Shown here: piece after piece, positions 16,377 through 23,595 of the stretch
Numbering within the stretch: the stretch's first letter is position 1
Layout of the letters: the number at the start of each line of letters is the position of its first letter
Assembly (NCBI GenBank): GCA_050955105.1
Contig: JBPBQZ010000042.1
Location: forward strand, 1 to 29,650
DNA from: JBPBQZ01 sp050955105
GTDB lineage: Bacteria; Pseudomonadota; Gammaproteobacteria; Burkholderiales; Burkholderiaceae
Length of the DNA: 29,650 bases
Direction: 5' to 3'
Made by a program: the position numbers and the translations under genes
Notes under the pieces: model-generated
Told to the model about the DNA's origin: nothing
Databases searched by the model: none
What the model saw: the letters and a program-made list of their open reading frames with translations, nothing else

Positions 16377-18800
16377 CTACTTGGCCAGCGCCCAGACGTT
16401 GGTCTGGGTGGCGTCCGGGCCGGCAACTCGAGATGCCAAGGACGTACCTGTCACGTCGACCGGGTTCAGCTTCTGCGTGTAGCTTGCCGGCGTGATGTAG
16501 GCGTGGTTCATCGGTCGCACGGAGTCAAAGTGCGTATCCGCGCTGCCCGCGAGCTCCGGCAAATTCACGATGTTGCTGGCAATGAACGACTCGGTGTACT
16601 TCGCGCGAGCGAGGTACGTCTGCGGCTGCACCGGGTCGGCGATCTGGAACATGTCCTGCAGCGTACGTACCAGCGAGAAATGGCTGTACGCGTCGCTGTC
16701 GACCACGTTCGGGTTGGCCTGATTGGTCGCCACGCCGAACACCGAGTTACCGTGGCCGTGGTTGCCCAGGTTGTACTGCGTCGTCGTCACCGGCGTGAAC
16801 TTGCCATTCGCGAACGTCAGCGGTGCCTGGCCATCGTTCGACGTCACTGGATTCCAGCCACAGCAAGAGGTCGAGCTACCTTCGCCTTCGTCGAACATTA
16901 CGACGATGGCCACCTTGCGTTGCTTGTTGGCCCACAGCGGCGAGGCCTGAATCTTCGTGACCACCTGACGCACGTAGTCGTCGCCGCGCTGCACGATCTG
17001 CGCACTGCCGCCCGCGCAGGACGGATCGGAGCCGGTGCCGTGCATGTCGTCGCACTGATCGGGCATGATGAAGTTCACATTGCCGACGTCGCCGATGTTC
17101 AGGTCGGTGGTGAACTGATCCGTGTTGTAGCCGCTCGGAATCGTATAGTCCGACGATTTCGACCAGTCGGTAGCGGTGTATTGCGTGCCGAAAATAGTAC
17201 GGTTGTCGGCGAAGAACTCTGGCAAGTTGCGTGTCAGCTGATAGGCCATGCCAGGATGGTGCTTGGTCTTGTACAGCGCGCCTGGCACCGTGAACGCCTT
17301 GCCGTTGCTGCCCGGGCCTGTGTAGACGTCCGACACTGCGGGGTCGGCAATACTGTCGGCGCGCGGGTCCTGGCCCGGGTTCATCGATTCGCTGTAGCTG
17401 CGCCACGTCATGCCGGCTGACGACAGCAGCGTGAACAGATTGGGGGCCTGGATGTTATGGTTGGCCGTCGTTCCGGTCGTCAAGCAGGCCGCGTTCGTGA
17501 GGCCCGACAGGTGGGCGGTGTCTTGCGGCGGCAGCACGCTGGTCGCCACCAGCGGCTGGCCGTCCGACGCTTTGCCACCGGCAAACGCCACATCCGTCGG
17601 CGAGCCGGCGCCACAACCCCACCAGTTGTCGTCCGTGATACCCCAGTCGTCCGCGCCCCCGAGCGCGGTGTAGTTCGGCTCGCTTGGGTTGCCCGTCGAG
17701 TAATAGGTCGTGAACTGATTGTTGGCGGTCAGGAACTGGTTGATGAACGGTGCGCTCGCCGAACCGAGAATCCCTGGCGTACCTGGTACCGGGGCCACGC
17801 TGTGGTTCTCGAGCATGATGACGAAGACGTTGTCGTAGCGCGGAATGCCTTCGACGTTGAACGCGGCCTGTTGTGCCTGCGCGAACGTGATGGGCGCCTG
17901 CTGCACGGTCGACTTCACGGCGGTCACGGCGCTCACGCCTGATGCGCCAACTAGCGACGGATCGCCGCCCGGCACGGCAAGGTTGTCAGGGTACAGATCG
18001 CCGCGGTCGAGCTTGGTCGTCGCGTACGTGTAACGGTTCGCCAACTGGTTGTCCTCGAACAGCACGGTCTGCTGCTCGGTGCCCGAGAGTTTGTTGGCGT
18101 CGTTGAGCACATCCGTGGCGGCCACCGTCACCGACTGCGTTCCCAGGGCCGGGCCGCTCAGACGCGAGGCCAGGTTCGCCTTCTCGACCGCATAGGTCGT
18201 GCCGTTCGCTTCGACGAGACGCTGCACTTCGCTCGACATCGGGCTGATCACAACGCTGGTCGCGGACTGGTCAGCGATCTGCGCCGCCGAGGCGCGCAGG
18301 ATCAGGTGGTTTGCAACGGCAGCGCCGGTCGCCGTGTTGTGCGCCTTGGTGCTTACGTCGGCGAGCAACTGGCCGGTGGCGCTGGACTGCAGCGTGAAGT
18401 GGCCATTGCTGTCCGTGGTCGTGCTGGATTCTGAAGCATCACACTGGCCGTTGCCATTCGCGTCGACGCACACTGTAGCGCCGGCGTAGTAGCCAGCGTT
18501 GATGGTCGGATTGCCGGTGGTGTTGCCCGGCACGAAGCCGGCCGCGGCCACCACCCCAGAAAATGTCTGCGGCGTCGGGCCGCCCGAGGACGATGTGCCG
18601 CTGGACGACGTACCGCTTGAGGACGACGTACCACTGGACGACGTACCGCTCGAAGACGACGTGCCGCTCGAAGACGACGTGCCGCCGCCCGATGCTTGCG
18701 TCGAACTGGGACTATTGCCTCCCCCGCAGGCAGCTAGCACGCAGGCTGCCGCAATCGATGTGAGAAGGAGAGTGGAGCGCGCTATTGGATTGACCGGCAT
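16377..18800 (-). CDS. Large phosphoesterase-family lipoprotein (AcpA/phospholipase C-like)
   Basis: An 807-residue exported lipoprotein with signal MPVNPIARSTLLL...VLAAC, lipidated Cys25, followed by a Gly-Thr-Ser repeat linker (40-72). Residues about 78-140 form a small beta domain with D113-x-N115-x-N117-G-x2-D121-x2-E124, which matches an EF-hand-type calcium loop pattern. From about 320 runs a phosphoesterase domain (PF04185 family: phospholipase C and acid phosphatase AcpA). It shows VFVIMLENHS (326-334), SEPNYTALGG (373-382, nucleophile region), MFDEGEG (635-641) and NHGHGNS (680-686), which together supply the metal ligands. The likely reaction is hydrolysis of phosphomonoesters or phosphodiesters at the cell surface or periplasm. 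ATG 18800 was chosen for the lipoprotein signal; an in-frame ATG at 19010 adds 70 non-signal residues. A candidate promoter lies about 130 nt upstream. Confidence 0.88.
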   Translation of the reverse strand: MPVNPIARSTLLLTSIAAACVLAACGGGNSPSSTQASGGGTSSSSGTSSSSGTSSSGTSSSSGTSSSGTSSSGGPTPQTFSGVVAAAGFVPGNTTGNPTINAGYYAGATVCVDANGNGQCDASESSTTTDSNGHFTLQSSATGQLLADVSTKAHNTATGAAVANHLILRASAAQIADQSATSVVISPMSSEVQRLVEANGTTYAVEKANLASRLSGPALGTQSVTVAATDVLNDANKLSGTEQQTVLFEDNQLANRYTYATTKLDRGDLYPDNLAVPGGDPSLVGASGVSAVTAVKSTVQQAPITFAQAQQAAFNVEGIPRYDNVFVIMLENHSVAPVPGTPGILGSASAPFINQFLTANNQFTTYYSTGNPSEPNYTALGGADDWGITDDNWWGCGAGSPTDVAFAGGKASDGQPLVATSVLPPQDTAHLSGLTNAACLTTGTTANHNIQAPNLFTLLSSAGMTWRSYSESMNPGQDPRADSIADPAVSDVYTGPGSNGKAFTVPGALYKTKHHPGMAYQLTRNLPEFFADNRTIFGTQYTATDWSKSSDYTIPSGYNTDQFTTDLNIGDVGNVNFIMPDQCDDMHGTGSDPSCAGGSAQIVQRGDDYVRQVVTKIQASPLWANKQRKVAIVVMFDEGEGSSTSCCGWNPVTSNDGQAPLTFANGKFTPVTTTQYNLGNHGHGNSVFGVATNQANPNVVDSDAYSHFSLVRTLQDMFQIADPVQPQTYLARAKYTESFIASNIVNLPELAGSADTHFDSVRPMNHAYITPASYTQKLNPVDVTGTSLASRVAGPDATQTNVWALAK
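18585..18683 (-). repeat. Imperfect 15/18-bp tandem repeats encoding a Gly-Thr-Ser linker
   Basis: Six successive units of 15 or 18 bases encode GTSSS or GTSSSS (residues 40-72 of the phosphoesterase). The units are similar at DNA level (CGACGT-rich on the plus strand) but not identical. All are multiples of three, so copy-number change keeps the frame. The linker separates the lipid anchor from the folded domains. Confidence 0.85.
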
Positions 18801-18844
18801 TGTGAGGAACCCCTGTTGGTTGCAGGTACTGCTTTTTTTCTGCT

Positions 18845-18857
18845 CTTGCGGCGCAAG
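18845..18857. promoter_or_regulatory. 13-bp palindrome in the phosphoesterase leader
   Basis: CTTGCG-G-CGCAAG is a perfect inverted repeat with a one-base centre, inside the presumed leader about 45 nt before the start codon. It could be an operator or a small RNA hairpin; nothing identifies a binding protein. Confidence 0.3.
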
Positions 18858-18927
18858 TCGAGATGCTTGGTGCCGTCGGATTGTGGGGGCCGGATATTTA
18901 GTTTTTGTGAAACGAAGCGCCGATCGA

Positions 18928-18956
18928 GTTTTATTTATCGGTTCGGCAGATGACAA
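18928..18956 (-). promoter_or_regulatory. Candidate sigma70 promoter of the phosphoesterase gene
   Basis: On the minus strand TTGTCA (18951-18956, 5 of 6 to -35 consensus) is separated by 17 nt from TAAAAC (18928-18933, 4 of 6 to -10). Transcription would begin near 18921 and give a leader of about 120 nt. TTGTCAT also resembles one half of a Pho box, but no second half is found at 11-bp spacing. Confidence 0.5.
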
Positions 18957-19036
18957 GTGTGTGTCGTACGCATCGGCGTTGGGCGCCCGCGTAGAAAGAA
19001 TGCCGTCCACGGATTCAAGATCGGGGGCTGTAAACG

Positions 19037-19067
19037 AAAAAAACCGCCAAGCAAACTTGGCGGTTTT
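19037..19067 (-). terminator. Intrinsic terminator after tRNA-Pro
   Basis: A perfect 12-bp stem (19040-19051 with 19056-19067), a 4-nt loop and a run of seven T on the minus strand form a textbook terminator 27 nt beyond the CCA end of the tRNA gene. Confidence 0.95.
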
Positions 19068-19093
19068 GGCCTCGAATAAACAAAGGCATATTC

Positions 19094-19170
19094 TGGTCGG
19101 GGTGAGAGGATTCGAACCTCCGGCCTCTACGTCCCGAACGTAGCGCTCTACCTGGCTAAGCTACACCCCG
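19094..19170 (-). tRNA. proK: tRNA-Pro(CGG)
   Basis: Read on the minus strand, the 77-nt gene (with encoded CCA at 19094-19096) folds into a cloverleaf. The acceptor stem is CGGGGTG/CACCCCG with discriminator A. The anticodon stem is CTACG/CGTAG around loop TTCGGGA, so the anticodon is CGG, reading CCG proline codons. The T-arm is GGAGG-TTCGAAT-CCTCT, with one G-T pair. An initial C1-G72 pair is typical of bacterial proline tRNA. It has its own downstream terminator. CCG is a favoured proline codon in high-GC genomes. The symbol follows the E. coli name for the CGG isoacceptor. Confidence 0.95.
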
Positions 19171-19234
19171 AATCGACTCGACGACATGCATGAGCGAATC
19201 ATTCAGCGGTCAATCATCGCGTTGCAATGAGTGA

Positions 19235-19287
19235 ATAAAACGACGCAGAGGCTTTGTTACCTGAGAATCGGAGAACAAAGCCTCTGC
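19235..19287 (-). terminator. Intrinsic terminator after ispB
   Basis: A perfect 14-bp stem (19245-19258 with 19274-19287) with a 15-nt loop is followed on the minus strand by GTCG and four T. It lies 12 nt after the ispB stop codon and 64 nt before the tRNA gene, so it should stop ispB transcripts. Confidence 0.85.
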
Positions 19288-19299
19288 GATGCTACCCCG

Positions 19300-20289
19300 T
19301 CACGACTCGCGTGCCGTCGAATAAGAGCACAATTCTAACAAGGTTTCGCGGAAAACGGAATCCGGGAATTGAGAGATTGCTGCGGCAGCGGCTTGCGCCT
19401 CACGTTCCGCGCATGCGCGGGTATATTCCAGCGCACCCGATCCGGTGATGGCGGTGAAGATCGTGTCGAAGCGATCGGTGCCCCCTTGTTCGATGGCCTC
19501 GCGTGCCAGCGTGCGCTGCTCGGGCGTGCCGTATTCGATCAGATGGATGAGCGGCAGGGTTGGTTTGCCTTCGCGCAGGTCGTCGCCAGCGTTCTTGCCC
19601 ATGGCCTCGGCCGAACCGGTGTAATCGAGCCAGTCGTCCATCAACTGGAAGGTGGTGCCGATATGCCGGCCAAATGCGGCAGCGGCGCGCTCGGTGTCTT
19701 CGTCCACGCCGGCCAGTACTGCGCCAATGCGCGCGGCGGCTTCGAACAGGCGCGCCGTTTTGTATTGAATCACCTGCATGTAGCGCGATTCGCTGACATC
19801 AGGGTCATGCATATTCAGCAACTGCAGGACTTCACCCTCGGCGATAACGTTGGTGGCGTCGGCCAGAATGCGCATGATGCGAATGTCGCCGACGTCGACC
19901 ATCATCTGGAACGAGCGCGAATAAAGGAAATCGCCCACCAGCACGCTGGCCGCATTGCCGAACAGGGCATTGGCGGTCTGGCGGCCGCGCCGCAGGTCGG
20001 ATTCGTCGACCACGTCGTCATGCAGCAAGGTGGCGGTGTGGATGAATTCGATCACCGCCGCCAGTTCGAAGCGGTGCGCGCCGGTATAGCCGAGCGCCTG
20101 CGATACCAATAACAGCAAGGCGGGTCGCAGACGCTTGCCACCGGCACCGATAATGTAGGCGGCAATCTGATCGATCAGCGCCACTTCGGAGGCCAGGCGC
20201 GCGGCAATGACGCGATCGACTTCCTGCATGTCTTCGGTGATGGGCGCGAGCAAGGTCGCAGCGGAAATGGCGGCAGTCAAGTACGGCAC
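19300..20289 (-). CDS. ispB: Octaprenyl diphosphate synthase IspB
   Basis: IspB elongates farnesyl diphosphate with isopentenyl diphosphate to the long prenyl chain (C40) used as ubiquinone side chain. The 329-residue product has the first Asp-rich motif DDVVD (91-95, followed by ESDLRRGR) and the second DDWLD (218-222), together with GGKRLRP (50-56) for IPP binding and QYKTA (175-179). All catalytic residues are present, and the length fits the 320-330 of the family. The start is GTG 20289; no ribosome-binding site is obvious, but a perfect TATAAT lies about 24 nt upstream. The gene diverges from rplU, the usual arrangement in beta- and gamma-proteobacteria. Chain length (octa versus other) is assigned by family and not proven. 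Confidence 0.94.
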   Translation of the reverse strand: MPYLTAAISAATLLAPITEDMQEVDRVIAARLASEVALIDQIAAYIIGAGGKRLRPALLLLVSQALGYTGAHRFELAAVIEFIHTATLLHDDVVDESDLRRGRQTANALFGNAASVLVGDFLYSRSFQMMVDVGDIRIMRILADATNVIAEGEVLQLLNMHDPDVSESRYMQVIQYKTARLFEAAARIGAVLAGVDEDTERAAAAFGRHIGTTFQLMDDWLDYTGSAEAMGKNAGDDLREGKPTLPLIHLIEYGTPEQRTLAREAIEQGGTDRFDTIFTAITGSGALEYTRACAEREAQAAAAAISQFPDSVFRETLLELCSYSTARES

Positions 20290-20312
20290 CGGAAGCGGAG
20301 GAATTGCGCGAA

Positions 20313-20318
20313 ATTATA
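20313..20318 (-). promoter_or_regulatory. Candidate -10 element of ispB
   Basis: A perfect TATAAT on the minus strand would place transcription start near 20306, leaving a leader of about 17 nt before the GTG. No -35 hexamer of quality is seen at 16-18 nt. Confidence 0.5.
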
Positions 20319-20383
20319 GAACGAACCGCGGAAGCGCCGGCATCGGCCGAAGCGCTGCCCCATACGGCAGAGCTTGCGCGGCA

Positions 20384-20412
20384 TTGACGAGTGGGAAAAA
20401 CCTCAATACAAT
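20384..20412 (+). promoter_or_regulatory. Sigma70-type promoter of rplU-rpmA
   Basis: TTGACG (20384-20389, 5 of 6) and TACAAT (20407-20412, 5 of 6) are spaced by exactly 17 nt. Transcription would begin near 20419, giving a leader of about 187 nt before rplU. The 316-nt gap 20290-20605 holds this promoter, the divergent ispB -10 and this leader; no coding sequence is evident in it. Confidence 0.75.
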
Positions 20413-20605
20413 CATACGTTTCGTCATTTTCAGGACGGCCGAGCGGTGCGGTACGCGGCATAACCTGCAGTGAAACGCGGGCCCCAAGTCGCCACAAACC
20501 ACGGTCACCAGCGACGCAGACTCAGCTTCTGCGTGCGCGAAAGCACGAAAGATCCAACAACGATCTGTCAAAGATCAAACGAATTTCCCGAGTGAGAGGT
20601 TTTCA

Positions 20606-20917
20606 ATGTACGCGGTCATAAAAACCGGCGGCAAGCAGTACAAAGTCGTCGCCGGCGAAAAATTGAAAGTAGAACAGATACCGGCTGACATTGGCGCTGA
20701 AATCACGCTGGACCAAGTCCTCGCAGTAGGCGAGGGCGAATCGATTCAATTCGGTACGCCATTGGTCAGCGGGGCTTCCGTCAAGGCAACGGTGGTGGCG
20801 CACGGTCGGCACGATAAAGTGACGATCTTCAAGATGCGTCGCCGGAAGCATTATCAGAAGCGGGCGGGTCACCGCCAAAACTTTACCCAATTGCGCATCG
20901 AGTCGATCGTCGCGTAA
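20606..20917 (+). CDS. rplU: 50S ribosomal protein L21
   Basis: L21 binds 23S rRNA in the large subunit. The 103-residue product begins MYAVIKTGGKQYKV, the invariant L21 N-terminus, and contains the C-terminal signature KMRRRKHYQKRAGHRQ that contacts rRNA. The length equals the E. coli protein (103). A GAGAGG ribosome-binding site lies a few bases upstream. rpmA follows after 20 nt, forming the universal rplU-rpmA pair upstream of obgE. Confidence 0.98.
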   Translation: MYAVIKTGGKQYKVVAGEKLKVEQIPADIGAEITLDQVLAVGEGESIQFGTPLVSGASVKATVVAHGRHDKVTIFKMRRRKHYQKRAGHRQNFTQLRIESIVA

Positions 20918-20937
20918 ACGGTCCGAGGGATTGAAAC

Positions 20938-21207
20938 ATGGCACATAAGAAAGCAGGCGGCTCGTCGCGCAATGGTCGCGACTCCGAGTCGAAGCGCCTG
21001 GGCGTCAAGGTTTATGGCGGCCAGTCGATCAACGCTGGCGGCATCATCATTCGCCAACGCGGCACGCGGGTTCACCCGGGCGACAACGTCGGCATCGGCA
21101 AAGACCACACGCTGTACGCGCTGACGCCTGGTCACGTCAAGTTCACGATCAAGGGCCCGACGAAGCGGCATTTCGTCAACGTGATCGTGGAAAGCAGCGC
21201 CAGCTAA
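20938..21207 (+). CDS. rpmA: 50S ribosomal protein L27
   Basis: L27 lies near the peptidyl transferase centre; its N-terminal tail reaches the tRNA acceptor ends. The 89-residue product begins MAHKKAGGSSRNGRDS, with the conserved AHKKAGGS start right after Met and no cleavable N-terminal extension of the Firmicutes kind. GGQSINAGGIIIRQRGT and HPGDNVGIGKDHTLYA are typical of the family. GAGGGA precedes the ATG. The stop codon lies within a 9-bp hairpin (21203-21231), and a terminator-like hairpin follows before obgE. Confidence 0.98.
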   Translation: MAHKKAGGSSRNGRDSESKRLGVKVYGGQSINAGGIIIRQRGTRVHPGDNVGIGKDHTLYALTPGHVKFTIKGPTKRHFVNVIVESSAS

Positions 21208-21231
21208 CGCGCGAGGCGCCGCCGCGTTAGC
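21203..21231 (+). other. Hairpin overlapping the rpmA stop codon
   Basis: Perfect 9-base arms (21203-21211 and 21223-21231) enclose an 11-nt loop; the TAA stop lies in the left arm. No U-tract follows. Ribosomes finishing rpmA would melt it, so it may act together with the next hairpin. Confidence 0.6.
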
Positions 21232-21236
21232 AGAAC

Positions 21237-21265
21237 AAGGCCTCGCCTTCCGGCGGGGCCTTTTC
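21237..21265 (+). terminator. Terminator between rpmA and obgE
   Basis: An 11-bp stem (21237-21247 with 21252-21262, one T-G pair) with a TTCC loop is followed by TTTTC. It should stop most transcripts after rpmA; some read-through into obgE, 18 nt downstream, is plausible because no separate obgE promoter is evident. Confidence 0.8.
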
Positions 21266-21282
21266 ATTCTGTGGGAGTCGTT

Positions 21283-22398
21283 ATGAAGTTCATCGATGAA
21301 GCGAAGATCGAAGTCATCGCTGGCGATGGCGGCGACGGCAGCGCGTCGTTTCGCAGGGAAAAATTCGTCCCGTTCGGCGGTCCGGACGGCGGCGACGGCG
21401 GACGCGGCGGCAATGTCTACGCGGTCGCCGACCGCAATATCAACACGCTGATCGACTATCGTTATGCCCGCAAGCATCTGGCCCGGAACGGCGAGAGCGG
21501 GCGCGGCGCCGATTGCTACGGCAAAGGCGGCGACGATATCTGGTTACGCATGCCGGTGGGTACCACCATCACCGATCTGGACACGGGCGAGCGCGTGGCG
21601 GATCTGACCGAGCACGGTCAGGAAGTCATCATCGCGCAGGGCGGCCAGGGCGGTCTCGGCAATCTGCATTTCAAATCCAGTACCAATCGCGCGCCGCGCC
21701 AGAAAACCGAAGGGACCGACGGCCAGCGCCGCACCATCAGCCTCGAGCTCAAGGTCCTGGCCGACGTGGGCTTGCTCGGCATGCCGAACGCCGGCAAGTC
21801 GACGCTGATTTCAGCCATCTCGAATGCCCGGCCGAAGATTGCCGACTATCCGTTTACGACGCTCGCGCCGAATTTGGGCGTGGTGCGGGTGGCGGAAGGG
21901 CGCAGTTTCGTGGTGGCCGACATTCCGGGCCTGATCGAAGGTGCGGCGGAAGGCGCAGGATTGGGGTTGCGCTTCCTGCGCCATCTGCAGCGCACCGGAC
22001 TGCTGCTGCACATTGTCGATCTGGCACCCTTCGACGAGGCCACCGATCCGGTGGCGGAAGCTCACGCGATTCTCGGCGAGCTGCTGAAATACGACCCTTC
22101 GCTGCACGCCAAACCACGTTGGCTGGTGCTCAACAAGCTCGATATGGTGCCCGACGCCGAGCGCGCCGCGCGCGTGGCGGATTTCATCAAGCGCTTCGAC
22201 TGGAGCGGGCCAGTTTTCGAGATTTCGGCGTTGACCGGTGACGGCTGCGAGAAGTTATGCTTCGCGATTTCCGATCATTTGAAGCGCACCGGGCCGGCGG
22301 CGATGGCGCAGCTGGAGGAAGATCTCGCTGCCGATCCGCGTTTTCGAGCGGGGGCCAGCGGCGCCGCGGCTGCATTGCCCGACGCAGATCCCTCCTGA
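21283..22398 (+). CDS. obgE: Ribosome-associated GTPase ObgE/CgtA
   Basis: ObgE is an essential GTPase acting in 50S subunit maturation and stress signalling (ppGpp). The 371-residue product has the glycine-rich Obg fold at residues 1-158 (DGGDGSASFRREKFVPFGGP, GGDGGRGG). The G domain shows GMPNAGKS at 166-173, the FTT switch at 191-193, DIPG at 213-216, NKLD at 284-287 and SALTG beyond. A short Ala/Asp-rich C-terminal tail ends the protein. ATG 21283 has GGGAG about 6 bases upstream and gives the universal MKFIDEAKI start; an in-frame GTG at 21271 overlaps that ribosome-binding site and is rejected. The rpmA-obgE-proB order is conserved in the order. Confidence 0.97.
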   Translation: MKFIDEAKIEVIAGDGGDGSASFRREKFVPFGGPDGGDGGRGGNVYAVADRNINTLIDYRYARKHLARNGESGRGADCYGKGGDDIWLRMPVGTTITDLDTGERVADLTEHGQEVIIAQGGQGGLGNLHFKSSTNRAPRQKTEGTDGQRRTISLELKVLADVGLLGMPNAGKSTLISAISNARPKIADYPFTTLAPNLGVVRVAEGRSFVVADIPGLIEGAAEGAGLGLRFLRHLQRTGLLLHIVDLAPFDEATDPVAEAHAILGELLKYDPSLHAKPRWLVLNKLDMVPDAERAARVADFIKRFDWSGPVFEISALTGDGCEKLCFAISDHLKRTGPAAMAQLEEDLAADPRFRAGASGAAAALPDADPS

Positions 22399-22451
22399 GA
22401 CCGCAGCGTGTTTCCGGGTTAAACGGCGGCAATAAAGACTAGGCTTACATC

Positions 22452-23570
22452 ATGCGTTCAGCGCTCGCTCATGCGAAACGTATCGTCGTCAAGGTCGGTT
22501 CGAGTCTGGTCACGAACGACGGCCGCGGTCTCGATCATCAGGCGATCGGTCGCTGGGCCGCGCAAATTGCGAAACTGCGCGACCAGCACAAAGAGGTGGT
22601 GCTGGTGAGTTCCGGCGCGATCGCCGAGGGCATGCAACGCCTCGGCTGGACGCGTCGCCCGCATGCGATCGACGAATTGCAGGCTGCCGCGGCGGTTGGC
22701 CAGATGGGACTGGCACAGGTCTATGAGAGCCGTTTCGCCGAATATGGCATCCGCACGGCACAGATCCTTCTTACGCATGCCGACCTGGCCGACCGCGAGC
22801 GCTACCTCAACGCACGCAGCACATTGCTGACCTTGTTGCGGCTGGGCGTGGTGCCCATCATCAACGAAAACGATACGGTCGTGACCGACGAAATCAAGTT
22901 CGGCGACAACGATACGCTCGGCGCATTGGTGGCGAATCTGGTCGAAGGCGATGCGCTCGTCATTCTCACCGACCAACAAGGTTTGTTCACCGCCGATCCG
23001 CGGCGCGATCCGGCCGCCAAGCTGGTCACCGAAGGCAGCGCCGGCGATCCCGCGCTCGAAGCGATGGCGGGCGGCGCGGGCTCGAGCCTCGGTCGCGGCG
23101 GCATGCTGACGAAAATCCTCGCCGCCAAACGTGCCGCCCACAGCGGCGCTACCACCATCATCGCCAGTGGTCGCGAGCCCGACGTGCTGAGTCGCCTGGC
23201 GGATGGCGAGGCTATCGGCACGCAGTTGTCCGCGCGCACCGCGCGCCTGGCCGCGCGCAAGCAGTGGATGGCCGACCACCTGCAGGTGCGCGGCCATGTG
23301 GTGATCGATGCCGGGGCGTCCGAGGTACTGGTGCGGCAGGGTAAAAGCCTGCTGCCGATCGGTGTGGTGGCGGTGCAAGGCAGCTTCGCGCGCGGCGAAG
23401 TGATTGCCTGCCTGAACGAAGACGGGCTAACCGTGGCGCGCGGCATTACCAACTACAGCAGCAGCGAGGCCGGCTTGATACGCCGCCGGTCCAGCGCTGA
23501 CATAGAAGGCATCCTCGGCTACATCCTCGAACCCGAACTGATCCATCGCGACAATCTGGTGCTGATCTGA
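22452..23570 (+). CDS. proB: Glutamate 5-kinase ProB
   Basis: ProB phosphorylates glutamate to gamma-glutamyl phosphate, the first and feedback-regulated step of proline synthesis. The 372-residue product has an amino-acid-kinase domain (VVKVGSSLVTN near residues 11-21, SSGAIAEG near 52-59, INENDTV near 136-142, GRGGMLTKI near 216-224). A C-terminal PUA domain follows from about 280 (GHVVIDAGASEVLVRQGKSL). The length matches the E. coli two-domain form (367). A weak AGG lies about 10 bases upstream of the ATG. The 53-nt gap to obgE contains no terminator, so co-transcription is likely. It ends 25 nt from a convergent gene. Confidence 0.97.
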   Translation: MRSALAHAKRIVVKVGSSLVTNDGRGLDHQAIGRWAAQIAKLRDQHKEVVLVSSGAIAEGMQRLGWTRRPHAIDELQAAAAVGQMGLAQVYESRFAEYGIRTAQILLTHADLADRERYLNARSTLLTLLRLGVVPIINENDTVVTDEIKFGDNDTLGALVANLVEGDALVILTDQQGLFTADPRRDPAAKLVTEGSAGDPALEAMAGGAGSSLGRGGMLTKILAAKRAAHSGATTIIASGREPDVLSRLADGEAIGTQLSARTARLAARKQWMADHLQVRGHVVIDAGASEVLVRQGKSLLPIGVVAVQGSFARGEVIACLNEDGLTVARGITNYSSSEAGLIRRRSSADIEGILGYILEPELIHRDNLVLI

Positions 23571-23595
23571 TTCGCGCGCAGCAGATCGGCACGGC

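Noticed and set aside
16332..17420. Open frame of 362 codons on the plus strand
   Set aside because: Antisense to the phosphoesterase gene, whose catalytic motifs fix the coding strand; the product is His/Arg-rich without recognisable domains.
18585..18683. CRISPR-like regular repeats
   Set aside because: Units are 15-18 bases, imperfect, without spacers and lie in a coding frame as a Ser-rich linker.
18940..18960. Possible Pho box ahead of the phosphoesterase gene
   Set aside because: One half-site (TTGTCAT) is present, but nothing like a second half occurs 11 bp away, so the resemblance is better explained by a -35 element.
19097..19118. Attachment-site repeat of the tRNA-Pro 3' end
   Set aside because: I looked for a second copy of the tRNA 3' segment elsewhere in the window and noticed none; no integrase gene is present.
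22458..23378. Open frame of 306 codons on the minus strand
   Set aside because: Antisense to proB with no family features.
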